Positions 49,670 to 62,196 are shown, numbered from the stretch's first letter. The stretch: 64,000 nucleotides of DNA from Monocercomonoides exilis (GCA_001643675.2 LSRY02000013.1:1490501-1554500); one strand, 5' to 3'. Notes: generated by a model not told the origin, from the sequence alone. Numbers and translations: made by a program.

Positions 49670-50657
49670 AATGAAAATATTCTTTCTCAAATTTTGATTG
49701 AATTCATTCTTATTTATTTCATTATTTTATTTTATTTATTTATAAAATTTTAGTAATTCTAATTGTTTAGTCATAAATCTACATGATTGAAGTTCGGTTT
49801 TATTCAGCAAATTATAAAAATTTCATTTTTTTTTAAAACGTCTAAAAAAACTTCTTTCATATTAAGTCTTGATAATGTCTTAGTTTTCATTTTATAATCC
49901 AAAGAAATCTATTTTTTTCTTTTTTTATTTTTAATAACCCAATATTTACTGTCTTCTTTTTTATCTTTTTTATTTTATTCATTGTGAAAGTGGTTTTATT
50001 GTTTTCTTCCATTTTTTACAATATTTTGTATGTTTTTTTATGTATTTAGCATATTTTTTATAAGACATAATAAAAAATACCTGAAGAATTTTATTATTCA
50101 GGTTGCATTTCATATCATAAAATATATGTGGAAGAAATCATAAACTTTGATTATTTTTTGTCATTTATCAATAATTGTGATTTCTTTCTTTCTTTCAGTT
50201 TTCTTCTTCTTTAAAAGAAAGATCTTTTCTTTTCTTTTCTTTTCAAAATAACATAAACTTCTTTAAAGATGCTTAAATATCTAGTTAGAACTTCCATTTC
50301 TTCTATGAATTCTAATCTTTAATGATTCTTTTCTTCATAACAAAAATTTGAATTTAGTCCCCCATTTTGATAATAAACACAATAAGTTGTTTTTTAACTA
50401 AATAAAATGAAATGACTTTGAACAATAAAAAGAAAAATCTAAAAAAGTTAACAATTTTTTGGAAAAGAAACAGAAACACTTAAATTACTAAGAAATAATG
50501 AGAACAAATCATTATCAATTGATTTCAGAAATTAAAAAATAATTTTTAAAGAGAATAAAACAAAAACTTTTTAAATCCAAAAATAAAAAAGAGGTTTAAT
50601 TTTTTTATAGAAGTCATCAGAAAATCTACTAAAAATTTTAACAATTCCCCCATAATT
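49670..50657. other. AT-rich intergenic region
   Basis: Between two convergent 3' ends. T/A-rich with several poly-T runs; no gene supported. Confidence 0.55.
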
Positions 50658-53600
50658 TCATCTGTTCTGCTTAATCTTTCTATACAACACAGAGAAAGAA
50701 GGAGCAATGTGAGTGAGCTGTTGAATGGCCTGAATCCATTCATTTGCTGTTTGCTCGTCTTCCACAATCAAATCAACCGTTCGATGCGAAAAACAGCAGG
50801 AAAACGAACGTAATTCGTCCTTCGCAACAGACGCAGGAATTGCCGGAGGAGGGAATTTTGCTTCGATTCCAACAGTTTGCTGAGAAGATTGGGTGTGATC
50901 AGACCCGTTTTTATTTCCTTTGTTATTTGCTTTCTTCTTTTCTTGTTCAATCTTCTTTTCCCACAATTCAACATTCTTTTCATATTTCTTTCTTTCTCCT
51001 GTTTGCGCTTTTTTAAACAGTTCTGTCATTTGCCCTCGCATAATTTGACTAAGCTCGCAAAGGGGGAATTTTTTTGCCGGCGCCGTTTTTGGAATTGTGG
51101 AAGGAGCGGCTTTTGAGTCAACCCATACAAGATATAAGTTCTGAGGAGAAAAAGAAAGAGAAGGGAAAAAGGGAGAAGAAGGAAGAGGAGAAGAAGGAAA
51201 TGGAGAAGAAGAAGGAGAAGATAGGGAAGATTGTCTTATAGGAGTGGAAAGTGAATTGGTTTGAGGTGTTTGAGAGGAAGAAGAAGAGGAAGAGGAAGAG
51301 GAAGCAGAAAGAGAAACAGAATGTTCCAATGGAGGAGTTAAAGCATTTTGTGAATGGATTTGCGAATTATTCAAAGAATTCAAATTATCATTCTTTTCCT
51401 TTGTTTTATTCGTTTTCTTCTTCTCCCCTTCTGTGTTTTCCCTGCTTCCTAATTTGGAATCACTGCATCCCATAACAAAAACCCATCTTTTTTGTTCTTT
51501 TGAATTTGTCCCGATTTTCCGGCAAAGACGCGGCTGGCAAAGAAAATTAAGGGAATTGAAAAGAAAAGGAGGAAGAGAAGAAGAAAGAGGGAGAAGGAGA
51601 GAGGAAGGAGAGAAAAGGAATGAAGAAGGAGAAGAAGGAGAAGGAGAAGGAGAAGAAAGAGGAGAAGAGGAAGAAGAGGAGGAAGATGATGATGAAGGAG
51701 TTGAAATAATTGAATTTGAAATGGAAGGAGAAGAAGAGGAAGAGGAAGAGGAAGAGGAAGAAGAAGAAGAAGGAGGAGGAGGAGGAAATATGGTGGAAGA
51801 AGGAGAAAGAGAAGGAGAAGGAGAAAGAGGAGAGGAAGGAGAAAGAGAAGAAGGAGAAGGAGAAGGAGAAGGAGGAGAAGAAGAAGAAGAAGAACTTAAC
51901 ATTTTCCTATTTGAAGAATTTTCAACTTTATTTCTGATTGCAATTTCTTTCTCTTTATTTGCTGTTTGTTTTGTTATCATTTTTTTTCTCTCTTTCTCTT
52001 TCTCTTTCTCTTTCTCTTTCTCTTTCTCTTTTTCTTTTTCTTCTTCTTCTTCTTCCTCCTCTTCTTCTTCTTCACTTTCTTCTTCATATTCTTCGCTTTC
52101 CTCCTCTTCTTCCTCCTCATCCTCATATTCTTCACTTTCTTCTTCTTCTTCACTTTCATTTTCTCCTTCTCTTCCTCTTCTTTCTTTCTCCTTCTCTTCT
52201 TTTTCATTCATTTTCTTCTCTTTCTCCTTCTCTTTCTTCTCTTCTTTCTCATTCATCATCATCATTTTCTTCTTCTTCTGTTGCATTTGTCTCAATTGGA
52301 TCATCTTCAGAATGGCTAACTGCTTCTGTGTGAGTGGCTGGTTGAGAGAAGATGGAGGAAGAGAAAGAGAAGAAGAAGGAGAAGAAGAAGATGGAGATGG
52401 AGAAGTTTGAGAAGAAGGAGAAGAGGAGGAGGAGGAAAACGATGAGGAGGGGGAAGAAGAAGAGGGAGAGGAAGAGAAAGAAAGAAGAAGAAGAAGAAGA
52501 AGAAGAAGATATTGAGGAGGAGGAGGAGGAGGAGGAGGAGGAGGAGGAGGAGGAGGAGGAGGAGGGAGAGGAAAAAGAAGATTGGAATGAGGAGGAAGGA
52601 GAAAGAGAAGAAGGAGAAGGAGAATGAGAAGAGGAGGAGGAGGATGAAGGAAGGGAAGAAGGGGAAGGGGAAGGAAGCGAAGCATGAGGATTTAACGATG
52701 AAATGGATGAAATGGAAGAAGAAGAAGCTGAAGCTGAAGAAAGAGAAGAAGAAGAAGAAGATGTTGTTGTTGTTTCTTCAAAAAGAGGATTTGAGAAGAA
52801 TGAAGAAGAAGAAGGAGAAGGAGAAGGAGAAGAAAATGATGAAGAAGGAGGACGAGGAGGAAGAGAAGAAGAAGAAGAGGAAGAGGAAGAAGAAGAAATA
52901 TCATTAAACATCAAATTATTCACATTTGAATCAACTTTTTCTTCCTTCTTTTCTTTTTCTTCTTTTATTTCTTCTTTCTTTTCTTCTTTTTCCTCTTTTT
53001 CTTTCTTTCTTTTCTTTCCTTCCTCTTTCTCTTTCTCTTCTTCCTCCTCCTCTTCCTCTTCCTTCTTTTTCTCTTCACTCATCATTTTATTTCTTTCCAT
53101 TTGTATTTTCTTTTCTTCTTCTTTTTCTTCTCTTTCTCTTTCTTTCTCTCTTTTAAATCTTTCTTCTTCTTCTTCTTTCCTTCTTCTTTCTTTCTCCTCT
53201 TCTTCAATTCTTTTTCTTTCTTCTTCTTCTCTTTCTCTCTTTCTTTCCTCTTCTTCTTCTTTTATTTTTCTCTCCTTTTCTTCTCTTTCTTTTTTAATTC
53301 TTTCTTCTTCTTCTCTTTCTCTTTCTCTTTCCTTTTCCTTTTCCTTTTCCTTTTCCTTTTCCTTTTCTTCTTCTTCTTTTCTTCTTCTTTCTTCTTCTTC
53401 TCTTCTTCTTCTTTCCTTCTCCTCTTCTTCTCTTCTTCTCTTCTCTTCTTCTTCCTTTTCTTGTTTCAACTTTTCCTCTTCCATTTTTCTTTCTCTTTCT
53501 TTTTCCTTTTCTCTTTCTTCTCTTTCTCTTTCTCTTTCTTCTTCTTCTTCTTTCTTTTTTCTTTCTCTCTCTTCTTTCTCTTCTTCCTCTCTTTTTAATC

Positions 53601-55504
53601 TTTCTTCTTCTTCCTTCTTCTTCCTCTCTTCTTCTTCTTTTCTTTTTCGTTTCTCTTCTTCCTCTTCTTCTTCTTTCTTCAATTTCTCTTCCTCTTTCTC
53701 TTCTTCTTCTTTTCTTTTCTTTTCTTCTTCTTCTCTTTCTCTCTCTTCTCTTTCTTTCTTTTCTTTCTCCTTCTTCTTTCTTTCTTCTGCTTTTATTAAT
53801 TCTTCTTCTTCTCTTTCTCTTCTTTCTCTCTCTCTTTCTTCTTCTTCTCTTTCTCTTTCTTCTTTTTCTTTTTCTTTTTCTTTTTCTTTTTCTTTTTCTT
53901 CTCTTTCTCTCTCTTCTTTCTCCTTCTTTCTTTCCTTCAATTTTTTCATTTCCTTTTCTATTTTTCTTTCTTTCTCTTTTTTGCTCTTCAAAATCAATCG
54001 GATGTTGTTTCGAACAAGTTTTATTAGAATTTCTTTTCTTTTCCTTTCTTCTTCTTCTCTTTCTCTTTCTCTTTCTCCTTTTATTTCTTTTTCTTCTCTT
54101 TCTCTCTCTTCTTTTTCTTTTTCTTTTTCTTTTTCTTTTTCGTCTTTTTCTCTTTCTTCTCTTTCTCTTTCTTCTTTAACTTTTAGCTTTTCTTTCTCTC
54201 TTTCTTTTCTTCTTTCCTCTTTTTCCTCTTTAACTTCTTTTATTTCTCTTTCCTTTTCCTTTTCCTTCCTTTTAATTTCTTCTTTTTCTTCTTCTCTTTC
54301 TTTTTTATTAGTTTCCTTCTTTTCTTTTAAATCTTCTTCATTTTCCTCATTTTCTATCAATTTTTCTGGTTTTTCGCTTTCTTCTTCAATTCTTTCTTCT
54401 TTTTCTTTCTCTCTTTCTCTCTCTCTTTCTCTTTCTTCTTCTTCTCTTTCTTCCTCTTTTCTTTGTTTCTTTTCATTTCTCTCTTCTTTTTCCTCTTCTT
54501 TTTCCTCTTTATTTCTTTCTCTTAATATAAATTCTTCAAATCTTTCTTTTTCCTCTTCTTCTTCTTTCTCTTTCTCTTCATGTTCTTCATTTTCTATCAA
54601 TTTTTCTGGTTTTTCAAATTCCTCTCTTTCTCTTTCTTCTCTTTCTCTTTCTTCTCTTTCTCTTTCTTCTCTTTCTCTTTCTTCTCTCTTTTTCCAATAA
54701 TTCCATCTTTCTTCTTCTTCTTCTCTTTCTTCTCTTCTTTCATATTCTTCTTCTTTTCTATTTTTCCTCTTCTTTTCTTCTTTCTCTTTCTCTTTTTCTC
54801 TTCTCAAATTTTCCGTTTTGAACGAAAATTTTTCATTTTCTTGCAAATTTCGACTGAAAAAAGGAGTTTTTCTTGTTTCTTTTCTCCAATTCATGCTTTC
54901 TTCTTCCTCTCTTTCTCTTTCTCTTTCTCTTTCTCTTTCTTCTTTTCTTTCTTCTTCTCTTTCTTCTCTCTCTCTCATTCTCTCCTTCTTCCTCTCCTTC
55001 TCCTTCTCTCTCTCACTCTTCTCCTCCATCTCCTTCTCCATCTTCTTCCTCCTCTCCATCTGCTTCATCTTCCAAGCAATCTTCTTCTCTTCTTCTTCTC
55101 TTCTTCTTTCCTTCTCCTTCTTCTCCTCTTCCTCTTTCTCCTCTTCTTTCCTCGCATTTTCACTCAATTTGATCGTTTTCTTCAGAAAATTAAGACGAAA
55201 CGAATCAGAAGAGGAGAAAAACGAAGAAGAATTCAGTTTTTCCTTGTCTGATTTTGGTGTGTTTAAATAAGAGGAAGAATTAAAAGAAGTATTAAAAGAA
55301 GAATTAAAAGAAGAATTAAAAGAAGAATTAAAAGAAGAATTAAAAGAAGAATTAAAAGAAGAATTTGAAATTGAATTTGTGGCAAAAGGTGAATTTCTTC
55401 GAAATGAGGAAGAAGAAAGAGAAGAAGAAGAAGAAGAAGAAGAAGAAGAAGAAGAAGAAGAAGAAGAAGAACGAGAAGGAGAGGTAGAAGAAGAAGAAGA
55501 AGAA

Positions 55505-55540
<36 letters not shown>

Positions 55541-56433
55541 GATAAATAAAGAGGAAGAGGAAGAGAAGGAGGAGAAGATGAAGTTTGAGAAATATGTGTG
55601 GTTTGTGAGGTTGGCCTGACTTCTGTAGCTCTTCTGGCTTTTGATGTTTGAGTGAATTGAAATGAAGAAGAAGAAGAAGAATAAGAAGAAGAACGAGAAG
55701 GAGAGGTCGAAGGAGAGGAAGAGAAGGAAGAGGAGGAAGAGGAGGAAGAAGAAGAAGAAGCATAAGGAGGAGAAGAAGAAGAAGAAAAGGAGGAGGAGGA
55801 GGAAGAAGGAGAGGTAGAAGAAGAAGAAGAAGAAGAAGAGGGAGGAGTAACTAGATTTACTGAAGTGATTGATCTAACTGAAGTAAGCGATGTGAGTGGA
55901 GTGGCTTGTGATGCTTGTGCTGTTTGTGTTGCTTGTGCGAATCGCCGAAAAGAACTGCGATATGCCGGCGGGGTGGGAGTAAACAGCGCTTTCTGGGAAT
56001 TCAACGGCTCAGGCGCGGAATCGAAGGATTGTCTTGCTAATGGAAGCGGAGATAATTCCTGCGGACTTTCGTGTCTACGTTCTTTTGATGCGTTTGAGAA
56101 AAAAGAAGTTGATACATTATCTTGTGTCATATCAAGAGTGTCAAAAAGTGATGAAATATTACGACTTTTATTAATGGTATTCCAACCACGTAATTGCGAT
56201 GGGGTTTGATAATTTTCTTCTTTGGTGAAGTATCCCAATGTTTGCGTTTGAATGGGAAAATTCATGCGAGATTTGTTTGATGAAGATAAAGAAAGTGCAT
56301 TCTCTCTTGTGGGATATTTCGAAAATATGTCATGCTTGTTTTTCTTCGAATATGCAGTCTCATTTTCGCTAGCATATTTTCTTCCAATTTTTCTGTCTTC
56401 CGTTTGAGAAAATAGCGAATAAAATTCCATCAC
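50658..56433 (-). CDS. Giant Ser-rich / Glu-Lys-Arg coiled-coil protein with C-terminal PH-like end
   Basis: It starts at ATG 56433 and has an ordinary N-terminal ~190 residues, poly-Ser stretches, then about 700 residues of nearly pure Glu/Lys/Arg (long single alpha-helix or coiled coil), and more Ser/Pro. One frame ends at TGA 52249, while a second frame (from about 52500 to TGA 50658) continues Ser-rich, acidic and finally ordinary sequence ending RTVDLIVEDEQTANEWIQAIQQL, the last strand and helix of a PH domain. The frame change lies in a GGA/GAA microsatellite, so one gene of about 1,900 codons with an indel is likeliest. A repeated NSSF unit (about 55262-55375) encodes tandem FNSS. Lipid binding through PH is inferred. 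Confidence 0.65.
52500..52565. repeat. GGA microsatellite at the frame change
   Basis: A (GAGGAG)n run; the 1394-codon and 675-codon frames of the same minus gene switch here. Confidence 0.8.
55262..55375 (-). repeat. 15-bp tandem repeat encoding (FNSSF)n
   Basis: About seven units of GAAGAATTAAAAGAA on the plus strand, coding for SFNS-type repeats in the minus gene. Confidence 0.85.
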
Positions 56434-56764
56434 TTAAGTCACTGAAAATTTTGAATATATCCAAGAGTATAAATAAAAAACAGTTCTCCAGATTATTTAT
56501 AGTTTCTAATTTAAATTAAATTTAATCTATAAATTCAAAGAATAAAAAAAAATACCAATATTTAAAAGCAAATAAATTATTCATTTCAAATATTGCAGAC
56601 TTTCAAAAATAAGTTTTATAAAAAGTGTTGAAGTTATCTACTAAAAAGCTATAAAATTGTTTAAAAAGCAATTCTTATTTGGAATCTCGAATCCAATGAA
56701 ATAATATTCAAATAATAATTTTATTGAAATTGCATTACTATAAATGGTTTATTGATCAATTTTT

Positions 56765-56765
<1 letters not shown>
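56434..56765. other. AT-rich spacer
   Basis: Upstream region of the giant minus gene; nothing specific. Confidence 0.4.

Positions 56766-56823
<58 letters not shown>
56766..56823. repeat. 58-bp poly-T tract
   Basis: Uninterrupted T run. Read on the minus strand it is poly-A starting about 10 bp after the stop of the small gene at 56834, as in a retroposed copy; slippage alone is an alternative. Confidence 0.9.
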
Positions 56824-56824
<1 letters not shown>

Positions 56825-56833
56825 AAATGGTAT

Positions 56834-57186
56834 TTAATTTTCGTTATCTTGTTTGCCAGTCTTTTCACTTTCTAACAGTCTTTTCTTCCTTTCTTCTTCT
56901 TTTTTCATGTTCTTTTCTAATCGATTTTCATTTCCGTCTTCCCCTTTTTTGTTTTGCTTTTTATTCATTTCATTCTTCAATCCATAAACGCCTTGCTCAT
57001 TTGTTTGTCTGCCATTTGCGTTGTCCTTTTCCCCTTTTTCCTCGTTTTTTGACTCGAAAAAATTTGATTGCTGTGTTCCATCATTCATCAGTCCTCTGAG
57101 TTTGAAAAAGCGACGGACAGAATAATCTTCCAAATTTATTTCATCGTCGAAAAATAAACAGAAATTCAGTTGTTCACATTTAACTT
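56834..57186 (-). CDS. Charged small protein or last exon, hypothetical
   Basis: After an acceptor TTTCAG at about 57187 the minus frame gives about 117 residues: CEQLNFCLFFDDEINLEDYSVRR..., then a Gln/Asn/Lys/Glu-rich tail ending KTGKQDNEN and a stop at 56834. Composition is clearly coding. There is no ATG in a sensible place, so it is probably a 3' exon; upstream exons are not resolved (a weak open stretch lies at 57200-57399). The poly-A (minus sense) lies just after its stop. No domain recognised. Confidence 0.4.
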
Positions 57187-57665
57187 TTCTGAAATGGTTT
57201 GAATTTGTTCTTCAGGCTGAATTTTATTATCAACGAACAGTAACGGAAATGTTATTAGCAGCATTATGAAATTCATGCTAATCTTTTGCAACATTTTTAT
57301 TGATGATCTTTCATTTGAGAAATAATTGTTAGAAAAAATGATAGTTTTCTCCATTATCAAATAATGAAAGTTGTTAATCGTTGTTTCACTTCCAGTCACT
57401 TGTCAAAGCCATCAATGTCAAGCAATGAGGTGTGATCACAGATGTTTTTATGACTGTTTTGATTTTTTATTTTTCACAAAATTTTTCTCTTTGTTGCGAT
57501 CTGTTTTTTTCTGTGAATAACAAAAATGATGTTTCTTCTTGTCATGTCTCGATGAAAACCATGAAGGTGGTTGCATGCACAGAAAAATTTCAAGGTTTTT
57601 GTACATTTCTGGACTTGAATCTTTAATGATAAGAATTTTTTCTTTTCTTTCTTTTTCTTTTGAAG

Positions 57666-59182
57666 TATTTCTTGATGAGCTGGGGCGTTGTGCAGAAATT
57701 GAGCAAAAGCAAATTATCAAAGAAATGAATGGAAAAATAGTTGTGTTTAATGGCTGCGATGTATTTTCAAAAATGCAGGAAACGGACAGCACAAAAAAGA
57801 TCACATGTTTTCAATTACAGCTGCATTTGAATTTTTGATGACGTAATTTTTTCTTTATTTTTTCAGATTTGCTTTTTGAACTGAAACAGTGTGGCGAGAA
57901 AGATCAAAAGCAGAAAATAGAAGAAATGAATGGAATAATTGATGAAATGGATAGAAATGCAATTCATTGGACTTTCACAAAAAATTTGTATGACAAAATG
58001 GGCAAAATGATTGAAGAAAAGAAAATATCAATGGAAAATGTCGTTATACTGTTGAAACATTAGGGTTATAGATCAGTTTTGATTGGATATTTGTTCAGTT
58101 TCATTTGCTATTCTTCGCTGTGCAAAGAATTTGAGAAGATGATAATTGAAGAAAATGAGAAAAAAGAAGAAAAGAATGATAATCTTTTGACTGACCTTTG
58201 CGAATGCTATCTTTTATTGAGTCCCGAGGTTTCTTCGGAATTTCTTTCAATTAGTGTGCCTTGCCTTAAAAGCTACATTGAACAAACAGGAAGATAAAAA
58301 AACACAAAAAGAAGTGGAAATTGCATTGCTTTCTTTGAGTTGCTTAAGAAAAGGAAATGTATGACCTTATCTTTGCTTTTTAGAGTTAAATATTTTTCCT
58401 TTATTGCTTTTAAATAGGAGATCAAAAAAAAGAAGTATTTGGAAAAGATTACAGAAATTATCAAGTGTCATCAAGAGCATCGTAATCTGACGCAACTTGC
58501 ATATCAATCTGCTTGGAATTTATTAATCACAGAAAATTCTTTTGATTGAAGCTATGAAAAACTGATTGTGAATGAACTGCATTTTGTGAAGGAGGCAGCA
58601 AGAGAGTTGGAAGAGCTAATGGAACACTTGGATTGGAAGGAAAAGGAAGACACTTGGGAAAAAAGAGGATTAAAAACGAACGAGTTTTTAAATGTTGATA
58701 GGTGGTTGGACATATATTGCAATTTCTTTGAATGTTTCGAGATTTATAATGAAGAATTTGCTGATTTGATTGGTTGCATGACAAGATTGTGCCGGGAAGC
58801 AAGGGAGAATCACATCAAAGTTGTCCTTCGATGTTGTGAGATTTTTGTGAAAATGATAATTCACCATCAATTTTTGATTGTTTTCAATGATTTGCTGAAA
58901 GGTGGAGTTTTTGATTTCATTTTGGAGGAAATTCGCGTTCAAACGTTGAAGGACTGTATGGCAGGTGAATTCTTGATATTCTTAATAAATGTTTCAAGGG
59001 AATTGAAAGAAAAGGAGCGTTTTGGAATAGAAAAAGCGAAAACAAAAGAGAAGAAAAGGAAAGTGTTTGAAAAGATGGAAGAAGAAGGATCAGAAGATAT
59101 CATCGCAAGCATTCATGTAACATATAAATACATCAAAAATAATTCTAATTCAAAAAAAAAAATAATTCAATTTCGGAATTAA
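57666..59182 (+). pseudogene. Helical-repeat protein, degenerate family copy 2
   Basis: Aligns exon by exon with the gene at 9.9-11.2 kb. An upstream exon (FLDELGRCAEIEQKQIIKEM) is followed by one that looks like its duplicate (LFELKQCGEKDQKQKIEEM), then the helices LYDKMGKMIEEKK and FEKMIIEENEKK, and after the intron 58359-58417 HQEHRNLTQLAYQSAWN and LIVNELHFVKEAARELEEL. Defects: a one-base slip in an A-run at about 58293 and TGA at 58547. TAG 58061 and TAA 58290 also lie in frame but would be harmless if read as Gln. Whether it is a real pseudogene depends on the TGA. Confidence 0.65.
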
Positions 59183-59487
59183 TAATTCGATTTCGAAAAA
59201 AAATAATTCAATTTCGGAATTTTAGGAATGAACATATCCATGTTGAATAATGTTAGAATTCAACTTTGAAAGTTTGTTGATGAATAATTTTTATGAATTT
59301 ACTTCAACTTATATATATTTTTCCTAAAAATTCGAAATAACATAAAAAAAAGTTTATAAAACAAAAATAAAATAGACTTTGTCTGATGCAATTATTATTC
59401 GCTAATCTTTTTGTAATTTCCTTGATAAAAGCACATATGATAATATATTTTTCAAACTATAATTTAAAAAAAAATAACTAAATAACT
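59183..59487. other. AT-rich spacer
   Basis: Contains a short duplicated AATTCAATTTCGGAATT-type repeat near 59160-59220; no gene. Confidence 0.4.
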
Positions 59488-60675
59488 TTGAACAATTTCG
59501 CTGTTTCTAAATTTTCCTTTCCTTTTGGCTTTTTCAATACAACTCTTCTTCTCATTTATTTCTTCTTTTTTTTCTTTTCTTCTCCCAAAACTAATCCAAC
59601 CCTTCCATCCCTTCCTTCTCCCTCACTCAATTCATTCATCTCAACAACAACCACTTCCACTCCCACCGTCATCAATATCAATGTGATCCCCTCCTTCTCC
59701 CTTCACTCATCTCTCTCCATCCACTCATCCATCTTCCTCCACACCCACAACTCCATCGATGGCGCCATTCTCCCAAACCTCAATGGCCCATCCACTTCTC
59801 TCTCTGCCTTCAATTCCTCTTTTCTTCACCAAACACGCTCTTCATCAAATGCCCCTGTTGTATATGAAGGAAATGAAACTCACAGAAAATCACCTGGAAG
59901 ATTGACTTCGTTTGATCTGAACAGCCATCGCTTCGAATGGTGCGAATGGAACGATTCAAATGGTGGAAGCGATTGGGGTGGAGCACTAAAAGTTAACTGC
60001 ACAAATGCAAATCTCACAATCACTTCCTGTACATTCAACAATTGTTCATGCACAGGTAATGGCCATGGTGGAGCGTTGTATTGTGAAAGTTCGTTAAAAA
60101 TTGATATCACAAAATCCAATTTCACAAGTTGTTCTGCTGCTCATGGAGGAGCAGTTCACGCAAGGAATCCGCAATCAAATTCTGTTTGGACATTCTCAGA
60201 AAACAGAGTGGAAAGTTGTTCAATAACAAACTATTGCGGAACTGGTTGGTATTTTGGGGTTGGTGGAATGCCATCAAATGCTCAATTCCTGTTTTCCAAA
60301 TGCAAGTGCATCTCAAATTCTGGTGGTGATTCTGCTGGTTCTCTCACATTCAATTACCCTCCAGGAACTAAGCCAAGTAAATTTTTGATAAATGATTGCC
60401 AATTTATAAACAACAAATTGACATCAAATTCAACTTCATGGGGAGGTGCTGCGCTTTGCTGTACAGCAACTTATTCCTGGATGAATGGAGTAAAATTCAT
60501 CACATTCTGTTTCTTTGATGGCAACACTGCGACGAATGGCAGGGGCAATGATGTGTTTTTCAATGGCAGTTCAATAGCCCAATCCCCATTCGAGAATTGT
60601 GGATCAACAACTCCAACACAAAGAGTGTGGAATTGTGGAACAGTTGAAAACGCTGGAAAAAATGACCAATTCTAG
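59488..60675 (+). CDS. Surface beta-helix protein, truncated N-terminal part
   Basis: An open frame of 395 codons with no obvious ATG at its head (an upstream exon is possible). A hydrophobic segment near the start (TTLLLIYFFFFFFSS) could be a signal peptide. A Ser/Thr/Pro region leads to beta-helix strands: SCTFNNCSCTGNGHGGAL, SNFTSCSAAHGGAV, CGTGWYFGVGG, ALCCTATYSW, SPFENCGSTTPTQ. The frame then stops at TAG 60673, well short of full-length relatives (such as the gene at the left edge). The captured copy at 38 kb continues beyond this point, so this gene is truncated, or its next exon is missing. Probably exported to the cell surface. Confidence 0.65.
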   Translation: MNNFAVSKFSFPFGFFNTTLLLIYFFFFFFSSPKTNPTLPSLPSPSLNSFISTTTTSTPTVININVIPSFSLHSSLSIHSSIFLHTHNSIDGAILPNLNGPSTSLSAFNSSFLHQTRSSSNAPVVYEGNETHRKSPGRLTSFDLNSHRFEWCEWNDSNGGSDWGGALKVNCTNANLTITSCTFNNCSCTGNGHGGALYCESSLKIDITKSNFTSCSAAHGGAVHARNPQSNSVWTFSENRVESCSITNYCGTGWYFGVGGMPSNAQFLFSKCKCISNSGGDSAGSLTFNYPPGTKPSKFLINDCQFINNKLTSNSTSWGGAALCCTATYSWMNGVKFITFCFFDGNTATNGRGNDVFFNGSSIAQSPFENCGSTTPTQRVWNCGTVENAGKNDQF

Positions 60676-60853
60676 CTTTTCTTTCCAAATTCTCCAATGA
60701 AATGCTTTTCATTCTTCCATCTCTTATTTTTTCTTTCTCTATCATCTCATCTCATCTCTTTCCTTCTTTTCTCTCTTTTTTCATATTTTTGATTTCTCCT
60801 TTAATTCAACGTTTTGTCTTCTTTGTTGTTCTGCTTTTCAATTTTTTCGCTTT

Positions 60854-62070
60854 TCAAGCATCTTCCTTTTCTTATCCAAATACATTTCTTTGTGTAAGTT
60901 GCTATTTCTTCTTTCCTCTTCTTCCTATTATTCTTTCTTTCTTTCGAAAAATCTCTTCAATCCTCAAAACCACATTTCCTTTCATAATTTTCAATAAAAC
61001 CAGGAACTGATTTCTCTTTATCTTCATTTGTATTTCTTCTGCTTCTTTATCTGATTTAGAAGAAGAAGAAGCCACAAAAGAGCAGGGCATTTCGACCAGT
61101 AAAGTTCAGCTGCCTCGCATTCAACTGTCTGTTATGACGATTGGTTAGAGGATTAAACAATAGAAGATATAAATTCTGGCTGCTAAATTGTTTTGGTGGC
61201 TGCTCTATCGAATTATTCAAATTTAGTGAATTAGATTGTTCATTCAATGCTTCTTCAAAAGATTCTGGTGTTTGTGCACTCGCAGCATCCTTCTCAGAAT
61301 CTTCTTCATTTTTCCTCCCTTTTCGTTCTCCCTTATCTTATACATCCTCCTTTCCCCTTATTCTCTTCTCCTCATTTCTCACCTTTCGATACGAGCACAC
61401 AGCCAAATGCGCCTGCATCTCTGTGTATTGTCGCAGCAAAGCCTCATCTTTCCCTTTCGTCTCTGTCACAACAGAATTTTTCATCATATAGCCTGAACTT
61501 CCGTGTGGTTGAAGAGATGTGACCAGAAAAGATAGTGAACAACCGTGAAAAGACGAAGAATAAGGAGGAGAAGAAGAAAAATCAAACCGAAGATTATTCT
61601 GCACCTGCAAATGCATCTGAAACGGCAGCTCGGCAGCAGAAGATAACGAATGAGTTTCTAGAAGCTGAACAAAATCTAAGTTGGAAATCGGCGTTAAGTC
61701 GCCTTTCCTACCGCTTATCATATCAAACAAAAGAAAACGTCTCCGCTGTTGTGAAGTTGTTTCCATCTCTTCATTCGCCTCAGCTTAATCTTCTTTCAAG
61801 ACGTTTTTCTTTCTGTTCTCTGAAAGAAAGAATATTTTTTCTTTCATATTTTCTGCAGAGATATCCATTTTCAACTTGCAATAACGGTGCATGTAGAGGA
61901 GCGAACGAATAACTAACATCACCAGCAGATGTCAATAGAATACTTTGTTTATGGGAACTTTTGGAATTCTTGCATAAAAATGGAGTGATGTTCAAAAGAG
62001 GATGTTGATGTTGTTGCTGCTGCTTTAGATGATTTGAATGCATTGAAAGTGATTGTTCCAGTTTTTCCAT
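60854..62070 (-). CDS. Hypothetical protein with several in-frame TAA/TAG
   Basis: It starts at ATG 62070 (MEKLEQSLSMHSNHLKQQQQ). The minus frame continues through an intron near 61.8 kb to a segment around 61.76-61.34 kb (METTSQQRRRFLLF, YTEMQAHLAVCSYRK), then an acidic linker (TPESFEEALNEQ) and FSSQNLYLLLFNPLTN. A likely 46-bp intron (donor GTCGAA, pyrimidine-rich TTCTTCTTCTAAATCAG) leads to KEAEEIQMKIKRNQFLVLL and IEEIFRKKERIIG. In-frame TAA at 61785 and 61338, TAG at 60902 and TAA near 60866 are flanked by coding-like text on both sides, and the end is TGA at 60854. No known domain. Divergent from the gene that follows. Confidence 0.5.
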
Positions 62071-62196
62071 TCTATCTGTTCTCCCTCAACAACCAGAATA
62101 ATCTTCTTTGCATTTCTTTCTTCTTCCTTTTAATTTCGTTTCATTTTTTCATCTTCTTTTTTCATTTCTCCTATTCTTTCTATTTCTCTCCATTCA

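Noticed and set aside
51433-54700. Long plus-strand ORFs of Ser/Phe/Leu and Glu/Lys runs
   Set aside because: Shadows of the trinucleotide-rich minus-strand gene; they have no non-repetitive domain.
61056-61100. Three consecutive TAA-as-Gln readings at the 3' part of the 60.9-62.1 kb gene
   Set aside because: A 46-bp intron with a good pyrimidine tract explains the frame change better, so these TAA codons were not counted as evidence.
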